This document shows, piece after piece, positions 17,054 to 26,150 of a stretch of 64,000 bases of DNA (positions are counted from its first letter, which is position 1; each line of letters opens with the position of its first letter). Source of the stretch: an uncultured Granulosicoccaceae bacterium. Lineage in GTDB: Bacteria; Pseudomonadota; Gammaproteobacteria; Granulosicoccales; Granulosicoccaceae. The position numbers and the translations under genes are program-made. The stretch covers positions 62,001 through 126,000 of the forward strand of contig CALGNZ010000036.1 of NCBI GenBank assembly GCA_937957915.1, in the 5' to 3' direction. The notes beneath the pieces are model-generated. The model saw only the letters and a program-made list of their open reading frames with translations. It searched no databases and was not told the origin of the DNA.

Positions 17054-18006
17054 GTTGCCTCTCCTACCGGGCTGGTTGTTTTTAGTTTCAACAAACCAAA
17101 CAAGGTTTCCAGATGATTTCTTACCGGTGTGACCTTTGCCAGAGCGACACCGCGCCCGCGCATCATTTCACCAAAACCAACGCCATTGTCTCCGCGGTTA
17201 AGTGTGGTTAATAACCAGTGCTTTGGATCTACCGAGCAGGCGGAGATAAAGCCAGGTAAGTTCTGAAAATCCTGGCTGCTGGCGGCCTGATTTAGTCTTA
17301 CCTCGAAGGTGCTGTGGCTGGCGTCAGTCAATTGATCCATCCGCAGGTCGAGTATTTTTCGGCCGCTATCCATCAGCACGACGCGCTGGCAATTTGCCTG
17401 CACTTCGGTCAATTGGTGACTTGAGAAGACCGTTGCCTGATGTGCCTCCAGGTTTTGCAGCACATCGCGAATTTCCATCAGTTGAACCGGATCAAGCCCG
17501 TTTGTCGGCTCGTCCAGAATCAACAAACGAGGCTCGTGTACCATTGCCTGCGCCAGGTTGATTCGCTGTTGAAAGCCGTGAGACAGATTGCCGATCACGC
17601 GCTTTTGCACCTCTGCCAACTTACAAAGGTCGATTGCGCGAGTAACGCCCCGTGCCAGTGCCGCACCTTTGAGTCCGCGCAATTTGCCAGCGAAGTTCAG
17701 GTATTCCCTAACTCTGAATTCTGGATAAACAGGTGGAGTGTCAGGTGCGTAGCCCAGTTGGCGTCGGGACTCTACAGCTTGTTTTTGCAGGTCTGCGCCA
17801 GCGATCGACACAGTGCCCTGTTGTGGTGCATGGACGCCTGCCAGCACCTTAAGCAGCGTCGATTTGCCAGCGCCATTGAGCCCCAGCAGACCGATGGAAT
17901 CGCCTGCGTCAATCGCTAAATCAAGGTTGTGCAGCGCCTGTTTATCACCGAAGTACATCGAGATAGCGTTTGCGGACAGCAACGGTTGAGATGTATCAGC
18001 GCACAT
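17050..18006 (-). CDS. GldA-like ABC transporter ATPase
   Basis: ATPase of the four-gene ABC operon. Walker A LLGLNGAGKSTLL, Q-loop, signature LSHGFQQR (the LSxGxxQR form common in ABC-2 exporters), Walker B LLILDEPTNGLDP and switch His in FSSHQ are all intact. About 100 C-terminal residues extend beyond the nucleotide-binding domain, as in GldA. Start ATG 18006 is preferred over the in-frame start at 18051, which would add an unconserved N terminus. First gene of the operon, overlapping the permease by 4 bp. Confidence 0.92.
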   Translation of the reverse strand: MCADTSQPLLSANAISMYFGDKQALHNLDLAIDAGDSIGLLGLNGAGKSTLLKVLAGVHAPQQGTVSIAGADLQKQAVESRRQLGYAPDTPPVYPEFRVREYLNFAGKLRGLKGAALARGVTRAIDLCKLAEVQKRVIGNLSHGFQQRINLAQAMVHEPRLLILDEPTNGLDPVQLMEIRDVLQNLEAHQATVFSSHQLTEVQANCQRVVLMDSGRKILDLRMDQLTDASHSTFEVRLNQAASSQDFQNLPGFISACSVDPKHWLLTTLNRGDNGVGFGEMMRGRGVALAKVTPVRNHLETLFGLLKLKTTSPVGEAT

Positions 18007-18177
18007 GGTGTTGCTCTTCGTAGGCCAATAGGGGGCATTGTTAAAGCACAACTGTGGCCAACTTCACAAAGATTCGGGGGTGATATTTCCTGTCTGGTGG
18101 TGGTGAGATTGTAGATCGTTGATTTTAAAAGAATGTTTTCTTTTCGGGGTGAGGTTTCTGAATTCAGATACAGGCAC

Positions 18178-18207
18178 AAAAAAGCCTGGTAAAAACCAGG
18201 CTTTTCC
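18178..18207 (-). terminator. Rho-independent terminator downstream of rpmB-rpmG
   Basis: AGCCTGGT (18183-18190), four-base loop, ACCAGGCT (18195-18202). On the minus strand a run of T follows the stem, which suits termination of rpmBG about 100 bp after the rpmG stop. A shorter T run exists on the plus side too. Confidence 0.8.
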
Positions 18208-18306
18208 AAATCAGTGCTTCACATAGCCCCGGGTCAACAAACAGCAATAGTAAAAACCGGGTTTGGACGGCATTGACTCGACGTCATTACCGCGCCAGAG
18301 TGACGC

Positions 18307-18462
18307 TTACTTTATTTTTGCTTCTTTGTAGGCAACGTGCTGACGTACAACGGGATCATACTTTTTGATCTCCATTTTTTCGGTCATTGTTCGTTTGTTT
18401 TTGGTCGTGGTGTAGTAATGACCGGTGCCCGCTGTAGATACAAGCTTGATTTTGTCTCTCAT
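18307..18462 (-). CDS. rpmG: 50S ribosomal protein L33
   Basis: A 51-residue basic protein reading [20 protein letters not shown] and then KNKR, with the C-terminal [19 protein letters not shown] of bacterial L33. It has no Cys, so it is the zinc-free (C-minus) form. A GGAGG ribosome site lies about 10 bp before the ATG. It follows rpmB by 12 bp, and the pair is terminated by the hairpin downstream. Confidence 0.97.
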   Translation of the reverse strand: MRDKIKLVSTAGTGHYYTTTKNKRTMTEKMEIKKYDPVVRQHVAYKEAKIK

Positions 18463-18474
18463 TGCAATGGCCTC

Positions 18475-18711
18475 CTAGACCTTTTCGCCACGACCACGCA
18501 GGTCGCTCAGTACCGTATCGATACCTTTTTTGTCGATAATTCGCATGCCTTTAGAAGACAAGCGTAGCGTTACAAAACGCTTTTCTGCCTCGACCCAAAA
18601 TCGATGGGTGTGGAGGTTTGGCAAAAAACGTCGGCGCGTTCGGTTCTTCGCATGTGAAACATTGTTACCGCTCATCGGGCGCTTTCCGGTAACCTGACAA
18701 ACTCTGGACAT
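18475..18711 (-). CDS. rpmB: 50S ribosomal protein L28
   Basis: A 78-residue basic protein with the L28 signature [20 protein letters not shown], then [15 protein letters not shown] and [19 protein letters not shown]. It forms part of the large subunit near the tRNA exit site. It is first in the rpmB-rpmG pair, a very common arrangement. It has no zinc-finger Cys set. Confidence 0.97.
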   Translation of the reverse strand: MSRVCQVTGKRPMSGNNVSHAKNRTRRRFLPNLHTHRFWVEAEKRFVTLRLSSKGMRIIDKKGIDTVLSDLRGRGEKV

Positions 18712-18798
18712 GTGCTTGCTCCGGCACTAAAGATATGACACTGAACCGCACATTATAAGCAAGAATGGTGATCTTTCCAACGTATTTCTGCAGATTTA

Positions 18799-19566
18799 AT
18801 GCAAATGGCTTTTGATTCGTCCCTGGAATTTGCAATTGACAGTCCTGCATCAGCCATTGCGGTGCAATTGAAGGCCGTTGGCCTGAACATGTTTGCCCTC
18901 CTTGATCCCTGCAAAATTGACGATTCAGCCATACCGAATGACGTCACATCCATAATGCTTATCGGCAACTACGGACGCCACCTTTGGGACTGTATGCCGG
19001 ACAACTGGCGTCAGAATGACGATCCGGTGGATGATTTTACCTCGTCCGCCGTGACCCGCGTGCTGACTTCAGAGTTGGGTAACGGAGGATGGACGATCCT
19101 GTTTCCAAATCGAGCTTTAGCGTGTGCCCCGGTTTTGCAGCAGTTGGGCCACGCGGCTGGCTGGCATCATCCATCCCCGCTGGGTAATGGTATTCACCCT
19201 GAGCACGGCTTGTGGTTCGCCTATCGAGCGGTGGCGGCGATTACCGCTGACATTGCCAGTGGCACCACCGTGCGGCAGACCAGCGATGCAGGCATCAGTG
19301 ATTCGCCGTGCATCCGATGCGTCGATCAGCCCTGCATTAAATCGTGCCCGCCCTCGGCGCTTGGTGCCGGCAGGTCTCCAGACCTGGAGGCGTGCGTCAA
19401 TTTTCGATCACGCGATCAGTCTCCCTGTGCCGAGCGTTGCCTGGCGCGGCAACAGTGTCCGGTCGGCGTTCAATCTATCTACGCGGACGAGCAAATCAGA
19501 TACTTCTACCGGGTATCACTGCAATCGCTACAGAGCTGGGTGGCAGAATCAAGCCACAGGGAATGA
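18799..19566 (+). CDS. 4Fe-4S cluster protein distantly like the QueG C-terminal half
   Basis: A 255-residue cytoplasmic protein. The last ~90 residues carry two Cys sets, CIRCVDQPCIKSCP and CAERCLARQQCP, arranged like a ferredoxin-type domain. The middle contains HPSPLGNGIHPEHGLWFAYRAV, which resembles flavin- or cobalamin-binding-like proteins related to epoxyqueuosine reductase and vitamin B12 processing enzymes. It is too short to be full QueG. The catalytic role is unknown to me, and an electron-transfer or reductase activity is inferred. Start ATG 18799, with a second ATG at 18805. Divergent from rpmB. Confidence 0.72.
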   Translation: MQMAFDSSLEFAIDSPASAIAVQLKAVGLNMFALLDPCKIDDSAIPNDVTSIMLIGNYGRHLWDCMPDNWRQNDDPVDDFTSSAVTRVLTSELGNGGWTILFPNRALACAPVLQQLGHAAGWHHPSPLGNGIHPEHGLWFAYRAVAAITADIASGTTVRQTSDAGISDSPCIRCVDQPCIKSCPPSALGAGRSPDLEACVNFRSRDQSPCAERCLARQQCPVGVQSIYADEQIRYFYRVSLQSLQSWVAESSHRE

Positions 19567-19718
19567 CTGATGCCGTTTTGCATTGAGCTTCATTTGCGCT
19601 GATACAACGGATGAGCAATCGGGTTTCTCGGTGTAAGGTAACTGCGCGGCCGACTGACTACGGTGGCCCTTGAATCGTGGTATAAGCGAACCCTGAAAGA
19701 GCAATCGTAAAGAGAATT

Positions 19719-20081
19719 ATGGATACGGTATTTATTGAAGGGCTTGGTGTGAAAACCGTCATCGGTATTCATGATTGGGAGCGTAATATCCAGCAACAAC
19801 TGTCGATTGATCTGGAGCTCGCCACGGATATAAGACCCGCGGCAAGTGGTGATGACATCGAATACACGTTGAACTACCAAATAATTTCAGAGCGAGTTAT
19901 CGAATTCGTGCAACAAAGCAGCTACGGATTGATTGAAACTCTGGCGGAACAACTCGCGTCATTATTGATGAGTGAGTTTTCGGTTCCATGGTTAAAGCTG
20001 ACTGTCAGAAAACCAGACGCGATCGCTGAGGCCAAATGCGTTGGTGTTGTAATTGAGCGCGGACGACGCCTTGCATCCTGA
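19719..20081 (+). CDS. folB: Dihydroneopterin aldolase
   Basis: Folate-pathway enzyme that cleaves 7,8-dihydroneopterin to 6-hydroxymethyl-dihydropterin and glycolaldehyde. In 120 residues it has IEGLGVKTVIGIHDWER near the N terminus, the conserved Tyr in LNYQII, the pterin-binding Glu in SYGLIETLAEQLA, and LTVRKPDAI with the catalytic Lys. It forms an octamer in other species. It sits 129 bp before midA; folK, which often follows, is not here. Confidence 0.95.
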   Translation: MDTVFIEGLGVKTVIGIHDWERNIQQQLSIDLELATDIRPAASGDDIEYTLNYQIISERVIEFVQQSSYGLIETLAEQLASLLMSEFSVPWLKLTVRKPDAIAEAKCVGVVIERGRRLAS

Positions 20082-20209
20082 AGTACCTGCCGCACCACCG
20101 CGCAGAGTAATGGTCGTTGCTTGGCTAATGTGCGAAACCTGGAGCAGTTTAATGGGTTCTGTAAAGAGCTATTCAAAGAGCTATTCAAAGTGCAGCGCAG
20201 GTTAAGGGT

Positions 20210-21469
20210 GTGTCTGGTAATCAGTTAACTGATGATCAGCAGCAGATCACATCACAGCTGCAGGCATTGTTGCGACGTCGAATTCAAATCGATGGTCCGA
20301 TGCCTTTTTCCGAGTATATGCACGCGTGTTTGTATGAACCCGAGCTTGGCTACTATGTAAACGGGCTGAGCAAAATTGGTGCGGGCGGTGATTTTATTAC
20401 TGCCCCGGAGCTATCTGCCAGCTTTGCCAGTTGTCTTGCCACTCAAGCTGCGGAGGTCTTTAATGCCGAGAGCTTCCAGCGCGCTGCAGGGTGTGACATT
20501 CTGGAGTTCGGTGCCGGTTCCGGAAGGCTTGCCTGTGATGTATTGAAAGCGCTGGATCAACAGCAATCATTGCCGGATCATTACTTAATACTCGAAGTTA
20601 GCGGTCAGTTAACGGGCCTGCAGCAGGAACTTTTGAGTAGCGAACTGGAACCACGACTGCACGAGCGTGTTCAATGGGTTCAGTCGCTTCCGACAAAATT
20701 CAGCGGAGTGGTTTTGGCGAATGAGGTGTTCGATGCATTTGCGATCGAGAGGTTCACCGTAGAGCACTCAGAGATTCAGCGTGTGTTTGTCGATTACGTC
20801 TATCACGATAATTCTGAATCTCGTATTGCTGAAGGTGGTACTGCCGAAACCCTCGGTGGTGAATATAGTGTCCCGGAAGACGGGTGCTTTGTTGTCACGA
20901 CGCAACCAGACAAACGCGTGCAGGAAGTGGTCGAGAATCTCCAATCGAGCTTGCAGCAAACGTTCGCACCTGGCTATACATCGGAGTACTGCGAGTCGTT
21001 ACATCCCTGGTGGAATAGTCTGGCGGATGTGATGCAGCAGGGCCTGATCCTGATTTGTGACTATGGCTGCGAGCAGGCCAGTTACTACTCACCATCAAGA
21101 AACGAAGGCACCTTGCGATGCTTTTTTCGACACGGCGTGCACAATGATCCACTGGTTTATGCGGGCGTGCAGGATTTAACCGCTGATGTCGATTTCACCG
21201 CGCTGACGCAGGCGGCTGTTGATGCCGGCTTTGAGCTCGAGGGTTACACGCCAATGACGCAATTTATGTTAGGTAACGATGTGCTGCAACATCATCAGGC
21301 GGCCCTGGTAAACGCTTCAGAACGCGAGCAAATAGCAGCGACTGGCAGGCTAAAGCAGTTGCTGCTGCCACAGGAAATGGGGGAGCGATTCATGGTTGCA
21401 GGCTATTCTATTGGTCTGCAAAAACCGCTTCGGGGGTTTTCACTGGCGGACTGGTCGCGCCTGCTTTAG
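20210..21469 (+). CDS. MidA/NDUFAF7-type SAM-dependent methyltransferase (DUF185)
   Basis: A 419-residue class I methyltransferase of the MidA family, whose mitochondrial member dimethylates an arginine of complex I subunit NDUFS2. Motifs: MPFSEYMHACLYEPELGYY at the N terminus, GDFITAPELS, SAM-binding ILEFGAGSGRLACDVL, and GVVLANEVFDAFAIERF. The bacterial substrate is not known. The start is a GTG at 20210: the frame closes at 20162 and holds no better codon. Directly upstream lies a 12-bp tandem duplication (20163-20186). Confidence 0.92.
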   Translation: MSGNQLTDDQQQITSQLQALLRRRIQIDGPMPFSEYMHACLYEPELGYYVNGLSKIGAGGDFITAPELSASFASCLATQAAEVFNAESFQRAAGCDILEFGAGSGRLACDVLKALDQQQSLPDHYLILEVSGQLTGLQQELLSSELEPRLHERVQWVQSLPTKFSGVVLANEVFDAFAIERFTVEHSEIQRVFVDYVYHDNSESRIAEGGTAETLGGEYSVPEDGCFVVTTQPDKRVQEVVENLQSSLQQTFAPGYTSEYCESLHPWWNSLADVMQQGLILICDYGCEQASYYSPSRNEGTLRCFFRHGVHNDPLVYAGVQDLTADVDFTALTQAAVDAGFELEGYTPMTQFMLGNDVLQHHQAALVNASEREQIAATGRLKQLLLPQEMGERFMVAGYSIGLQKPLRGFSLADWSRLL

Positions 21470-21590
21470 CGATACACACAACGCATAGCAGTGGTGGTTC
21501 ACGCTGTGCGCGATTGCTCAGCGAGTTCGGGGGTTGGTAACCCCTGGAATTGACGGCCTGGGGAATCCAGCACTCCAGGCATCCGTGGCC

Positions 21591-21992
21591 TCAGGAATCC
21601 GGAACCTCGAGTTCAAAAGTCTTATCGTTGTCACCGTGAACCGAATCACTGGCCACAATCGTAACCCGTGTTACCCCTGGCGGAATGGTCAGTGATAAGC
21701 TTCGAGTGAATGGCTGTTCGTTGACATGCGGGTGGTGGAGCGTGCGAGAGCCGAGCAGGTTGCCGTCCTGATCCAGTACATCCCATCGATTGGCATAGTG
21801 GTCCCAGCCTGTGTCAGCGTGCTCGAGTGTGACGTGAATTTGAAATTGTCGCTCGCCCCCTGCCGAGAGTATTTTCGCATCGACGATCTTGGCATCATCC
21901 GCCAGCGTTGGACCGGCGCAAAATAGCAATGCGACTAATGCCATGGCAGAACAGCGCGGTTTCTTGAGTGATAGAAAGTGCATGTCGAACAT
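21591..21992 (-). CDS. Small secreted protein of unknown function
   Basis: The ATG at 21992 with an AAGGTAA ribosome site gives 133 residues starting with a signal peptide (hydrophobic core MALVALLFCAGP, likely cleavage before ADDAK). A longer in-frame start at 22184 would place ~64 uncharacteristic residues before it and overlap the divergent gene. The mature domain looks like a compact beta fold (HVTLEHADTGWDHYANRWD, LTIPPGVTRVTIVASDSVHG) with conserved-looking Trp, His and Asp. I recognise no named family. Likely periplasmic. Confidence 0.72.
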   Translation of the reverse strand: MFDMHFLSLKKPRCSAMALVALLFCAGPTLADDAKIVDAKILSAGGERQFQIHVTLEHADTGWDHYANRWDVLDQDGNLLGSRTLHHPHVNEQPFTRSLSLTIPPGVTRVTIVASDSVHGDNDKTFELEVPDS

Positions 21993-22162
21993 TGTTTTTA
22001 CCTTGTGATGGCGTTGGCTGACGGCAGTGATCAGTATGCCGGTAATACAGTACTTGGGTATTTGGAAACAAAGCGGCGGAAAAGTTCCGTTGTGTCTTAT
22101 GCTATAAATCATCGTATTCCGGCAGTCGCCAGTCAACCACCATTTTTGAGAGTGAAATTTAA

Positions 22163-22483
22163 TTGAATTCAGTTCCTGAGCCAAAGCCCGTATCGCCGGT
22201 ATGGCAATTCATTAGTTTACTGGCGCCGACAGTGCTGACCGGTTTTTACCTGGTTTACGGTCTGGTTGGTCTGGTGCTTGATGAAAAAAACAAGCTCAAG
22301 TGGAGCGATGAAGCGCTTGATGTGGGCATCATGGTCACTGCGATTGTTATTGGCATGAACGCATTGGTGTTGGCATATGCCTGGTATCACCGTCTGGCGC
22401 TGCGTCACCTGTTGTGGATCTCACCAATCGCACATATTGCTATTTGCGTTGCGCTCACACTCATTGTGTTTTTTGCGGTGTAG
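22163..22483 (+). CDS. Small inner-membrane protein with three helices
   Basis: A 106-residue protein with helices at about residues 15-38, 50-72 and 85-105 and a charged loop (DEKNKLKWSDEALD). No enzymatic motif. The first available start is TTG at 22163; no ATG lies near. It is divergent from the secreted protein gene and about 100 bp before the VanZ-like gene. Function unknown. Confidence 0.68.
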   Translation: MNSVPEPKPVSPVWQFISLLAPTVLTGFYLVYGLVGLVLDEKNKLKWSDEALDVGIMVTAIVIGMNALVLAYAWYHRLALRHLLWISPIAHIAICVALTLIVFFAV

Positions 22484-22581
22484 CGCAAACGCGCGCGAAC
22501 TGAATCTGAAAGTCGGTGTCAAAGCTCTGTAAAGCGGGTGCAGTGGTGCTGATTCGTCGCACTTTGGCCGTGCTTGGGTAA

Positions 22582-22956
22582 ATGGATAAATTTCGGTTTT
22601 GCTGGTTTTTAGCAGGGGCGGGGTGGATCGCGCTGGTGGTATATCTGTCGCTGGCAAATCTGCATATTCCACAGGCACCTGTGGCCTGGTCAGACAAACT
22701 CAGCCATTTTCTTGCCTACGGTTTTTTAATGGGATGGTTTGGTCAACTGTACCTGTTGCGTAAATCACGTGTCATTCTGGCTGGCAGCCTTATAGCGCTG
22801 GGTTGTTTGATGGAGGTTCTGCAGGGGCAGCTACCTTATCGGTGGTTTGACGTGGTGGACGCGTTAGCTAATTCTGGCGGGGTGTTGGTTGCCTGGCTGG
22901 TGTTGCACCTTGGAGCCGACAAAATACTCTGTTGGCTTCAGCAACGTTTTGGATAA
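22582..22956 (+). CDS. VanZ-like family membrane protein
   Basis: A 124-residue protein with four hydrophobic segments. The signature WSDKLSHFLAYGFL (Asp-Lys-x-x-His) and MEVLQGQLPYRWFDVVDALAN (Glu and Asp-Asp) are typical of the VanZ-like/teicoplanin-resistance-associated fold found in many proteobacteria without any resistance role. Function is unknown. Start ATG 22582 has no strong ribosome site. It precedes the DUF3179 gene by 24 bp and may share its transcript. Confidence 0.85.
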   Translation: MDKFRFCWFLAGAGWIALVVYLSLANLHIPQAPVAWSDKLSHFLAYGFLMGWFGQLYLLRKSRVILAGSLIALGCLMEVLQGQLPYRWFDVVDALANSGGVLVAWLVLHLGADKILCWLQQRFG

Positions 22957-22980
22957 ATCTATCAACTGGCAGGCATAACA

Positions 22981-24132
22981 ATGACTAGTCGAATAAAACT
23001 CGCGCGGTTCGCAAACAATCGAATTGCGACTCCGGTTAAATTAACTGTCTGTGTAATGCTGCTAACGCTATTTGCTAAACATAGCTTTGCCCTGAGCAAT
23101 ACGTCCGAGTGGCCAAACACTGATTTTGAAAATTCGTCGATAGATCACTCAGAGATTTTCTCTGGCGGGCCACCTAAAGATGGCATTCCGTCAATCGATA
23201 AACCGATCTTTATAACTACTGCCAGCGCATCGGAATGGCTAAAGGATGACGAACCGGTTATATCGCTTACGGTTAATGATATTTCTCGTGCCTATCCGCT
23301 GCAAATTCTGATGTGGCACGAGATTGTAAATGATGTCATCGACGAACTGCCCGTTGCCGTTACCTTTTGTCCGTTGTGCAATGCATCCATTGTTTTTGAC
23401 CGGCGAGTCGACGGGCAAGTGCTGGACTTCGGCACCACTGGCAGGCTGCGCCGCAGTGATATGGTGATGTACGACCGGCAAACCGAATCCTGGTGGCAGC
23501 AATTTACCGGCAGCGGCATTATCGGGGATATGAACGGTGTCGTGCTCGAGCAAATACCTTCCAACATAGTGTCCTTTGCTGATTTCAAGAAACACCACCA
23601 AAATGGTGAGGTTTTGTCACAAGAAACCGGCATAAGAAGGAATTATGGGGAGAACCCCTACGTCGGGTACGACAATATCAATTCCAGGCCCTTCCTGTTT
23701 AAGGGGGAAATCAGTGACCGACTGCCAGCGATGGAACGGGTGCTTGCATTGCGCAACGATGATTCGACGTTGTTATTTACGCTGTCATCGCTGACAGAAA
23801 AGCCGTTGATCAATACACAGTTTGGCGAGCAGCCAATTGCGGTTTTTGCTTTTTCTGACATGGCTTCGGCGTTAGACCAGCGCGAGATTGCAACTTCCCG
23901 CAAGATCCCGGCGGCAGCAGTTTACAACGCTGAAGTGGATGGTCGATCGTTGACATTTGAGCTCAAAGACGGCGTGGCCGTCGATACCGAGACGAATTCC
24001 AGCTGGAGCATTTTTGGCGTTGCACTGGCGGGTGAGTTGGCTGGCAAGAGACTGCAGCAACTCGATGGCGGGGTTCACTTTGCGTTTGCATGGCTGGCAT
24101 TTGATCCGAGCGCCGATATCTTCAAACCCTAA
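22981..24132 (+). CDS. DUF3179 domain-containing exported protein
   Basis: A 383-residue protein with an N-terminal signal segment (hydrophobic core at about residues 22-37, likely cleavage after SFA). The DUF3179 domain follows with its hallmarks: YPLQILMWHEIVND, VAVTFCPLCNASIVFDR (paired Cys), DFGTTGRLRRSDMVMYDRQT, ESWWQQFTG, and NPYVGYDN near the end. The pattern of His, Cys and Trp suggests a metal- or cofactor-binding enzyme, but no activity is established for the family. Exported, so periplasmic. Confidence 0.87.
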   Translation: MTSRIKLARFANNRIATPVKLTVCVMLLTLFAKHSFALSNTSEWPNTDFENSSIDHSEIFSGGPPKDGIPSIDKPIFITTASASEWLKDDEPVISLTVNDISRAYPLQILMWHEIVNDVIDELPVAVTFCPLCNASIVFDRRVDGQVLDFGTTGRLRRSDMVMYDRQTESWWQQFTGSGIIGDMNGVVLEQIPSNIVSFADFKKHHQNGEVLSQETGIRRNYGENPYVGYDNINSRPFLFKGEISDRLPAMERVLALRNDDSTLLFTLSSLTEKPLINTQFGEQPIAVFAFSDMASALDQREIATSRKIPAAAVYNAEVDGRSLTFELKDGVAVDTETNSSWSIFGVALAGELAGKRLQQLDGGVHFAFAWLAFDPSADIFKP

Positions 24133-24234
24133 ACTGTGGCAGCCGAGTCGCCAGGCTAGGCGTCGAAGTTGCTTTTTTACCCGTAGCCGGTATAACTTAA
24201 GGGGGTACTTTTAAACGACGAGTGGCAAATTGTT

Positions 24235-24849
24235 TTGCATGACTTGACGCAACAAGTGCTCCGCACAGACGCATCGGGGATGCCTCTGGAGTGGATCAAT
24301 TATCAGGATGCCGTGCGGTTCTACCACTCCGGCCGAGTGGCCTATTGTCTGGGCAAATGTATCTATACGCTCAGGGGAGGAATCAACGCGCAATCCGGCG
24401 CTCGCAGCGAAGTTGATGTCAATGCGATACTCGCGACCCACGGCACCAACAAGACACTCACCTATGGCTATGTGCCACCACTGACCAATCGCACTCTGTT
24501 TAAGCGTGACGCGCAAATTTGTCTGTATTGCGGTCAGCGGTTCGTCACCTCTGAACTGTCGCGCGACCATGTCACGCCAATTTCGCGCGGTGGCAGGGAT
24601 TTATGGCAAAACGTGGTCACTGCGTGTAAGCGCTGTAACAACCACAAGGCCGGACGCACACCCGAACAAGCCAATATGGAGTTATTGGCGATTCCCTTTA
24701 CTCCTACTCATGCCGAGTACATTTACTTGAAAGGCAAGCGCGTATTGGCGGATCAAATGGATTTTTTACGGTCACACTTTCCCAGGAGCAGTCCGCTCCG
24801 AGATCGTGAAGATGTCGTTCGAGCTATTTCCGGCGAACACGACAGCTGA
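24235..24849 (+). CDS. HNH endonuclease family protein
   Basis: A 204-residue protein with an HNH domain at about residues 97-142: CLYCGQRF and CKRCNNHK form a zinc-binding Cys quartet around SRDHVTPISRGGRDLWQNVV, which carries the catalytic His and Asn. The N-terminal part (RTDASGMPLEWINYQDAVRF) is typical of a stand-alone, widespread gammaproteobacterial family rather than of restriction or homing systems. The start is uncertain: TTG 24235 is the only usual codon before the conserved region, and the frame is open back to 24196. No toxin, phage or intron context is visible. Confidence 0.85.
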   Translation: MHDLTQQVLRTDASGMPLEWINYQDAVRFYHSGRVAYCLGKCIYTLRGGINAQSGARSEVDVNAILATHGTNKTLTYGYVPPLTNRTLFKRDAQICLYCGQRFVTSELSRDHVTPISRGGRDLWQNVVTACKRCNNHKAGRTPEQANMELLAIPFTPTHAEYIYLKGKRVLADQMDFLRSHFPRSSPLRDREDVVRAISGEHDS

Positions 24850-24914
24850 CGCCGTGCGCTGAGGCGTGCGGTTACGAGTTGCACGTGACCGGTTCTCCAC
24901 ACAGCGCTGCGCCA

Positions 24915-26150
24915 CTATGCGTTGTACTGTTTTGCGTAGGCCTTCAGCGCATCTATTTTCGCCAGTCTTACGGCATCGGCTACGTTAGCTCCGGTTTCGC
25001 GAGCGGCTTTTGCTACTCGGCCTGTATTGAGGGTTCGCAGCGCTGACGCCGCACCGCGCAGATAGTCGGGTTGTGGGTAGTCTCGATCTTCGAAGCCGGT
25101 ACGGCCTCTGGCGTCGGCCTCGCATACACGCAGGAAGAGCTCAAACCGATCGGGTTTACGCAAACAATCCACTGCCTGTAACAATTTCAGCATTTTGGAG
25201 GGCCGTAACTCCAGCGCACGGTGAGTGTGGGTGTGGTAGCGCGCCGTGATGACTGCAAGGTCGCGATATTCGAGCGGAATTTTTAGCCGGCGTGCCACGC
25301 GATCGGTAATTTCTGCGCCACGTTCCTCGTGTCCGTAGTGGTGCGGCAAAATGTCGGCCGGGGTTTCCCCTTTGCCTAGATCGTGACAAAGGCTGGCAAA
25401 CCGTGCGATGGGCGAGTCGCTCAGCAGACAGGTTTGCTCCAGCGTCAGCATCGTGTGAACGCCACTGTCAATTTCTGGATGGTGCAGCGCCACTTGTGGC
25501 ACGCCATAGAGTTGATCAAGCTCTGGCCATAGTATTTTTAAAGCGCTGCAGTCTCGTAATGTACTAAAAAAGGGTTGAGGATCAGCGTAGCCCAGCGTAG
25601 TTCGAATTTCGCTAAAAATTCGTTCTGCCGCCAGTGTTTCGAGTTCTCCAGAGCGACTGAGTTGACGCATCAGGTCCAGTGTTTCATCGGCAACCCGGAA
25701 GCCGAATTTCGCTAACTTGGCGCAGAATCGCGCAACACGCAACACTCGCAGCGGATCTTCCGCGAAAGCCGGCGAAATATGGCGCAACACCCTATTGTCG
25801 AGATCGCGCTTGCCGTTCCACGGATCGATAAGTGCACCGCTTTGCCCGTCAATTGCCATTGCGTTAATGGTTAAATCACGGCGCGCCAGATCCTCTTCCA
25901 GCGTCACTTCCTGTGAGGTGTTGAATTCGAAGCCATGGTAACCCGCAGAGGTCTTGCGCTCGGTACGAGCAAGGGCATATTCTTCCTGTGTGGCGGGATG
26001 CAGGTAAACCGGGAAATCTTTGCCGACTTGTCGGTATCCCAGTTCTTGCATAGTTTCCGGTGTGGTTCCGGTTACCACCCAGTCACGGTCAGCTACCGGT
26101 TGCGCCAATAGCTCGTCACGCACGGCGCCTCCGACGAGGTATATTTTCAT
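24915..26150 (-). CDS. cca: Multifunctional CCA-adding tRNA nucleotidyltransferase with HD domain
   Basis: Adds or repairs the 3' CCA of tRNAs. The class II nucleotidyltransferase core is clear: YLVGGAVRDELL, VADRDWVVTG (metal-binding Asp pair), EDLARRDLTINAMA, and EDPLRVLRVARF. The C-terminal HD phosphohydrolase domain (LCHDLGKGETPADILPHHYGHEERG) is present, as in the E. coli-type bifunctional enzyme. The 411 residues are full length. Its ATG (26150-26148) overlaps the ATG of the divergent lipoprotein gene within a palindromic CATG. Confidence 0.97.
   Translation of the reverse strand: MKIYLVGGAVRDELLAQPVADRDWVVTGTTPETMQELGYRQVGKDFPVYLHPATQEEYALARTERKTSAGYHGFEFNTSQEVTLEEDLARRDLTINAMAIDGQSGALIDPWNGKRDLDNRVLRHISPAFAEDPLRVLRVARFCAKLAKFGFRVADETLDLMRQLSRSGELETLAAERIFSEIRTTLGYADPQPFFSTLRDCSALKILWPELDQLYGVPQVALHHPEIDSGVHTMLTLEQTCLLSDSPIARFASLCHDLGKGETPADILPHHYGHEERGAEITDRVARRLKIPLEYRDLAVITARYHTHTHRALELRPSKMLKLLQAVDCLRKPDRFELFLRVCEADARGRTGFEDRDYPQPDYLRGAASALRTLNTGRVAKAARETGANVADAVRLAKIDALKAYAKQYNA

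Noticed and set aside
20163-20186. Tandem duplication of AAAGAGCTATTC before midA
   Set aside because: Only two 12-bp copies; probably slippage with no known function.
24235-24849. HNH endonuclease as part of a mobile element or restriction system
   Set aside because: No integrase, intron ends, methylase or repeats nearby; matches a stand-alone chromosomal family.
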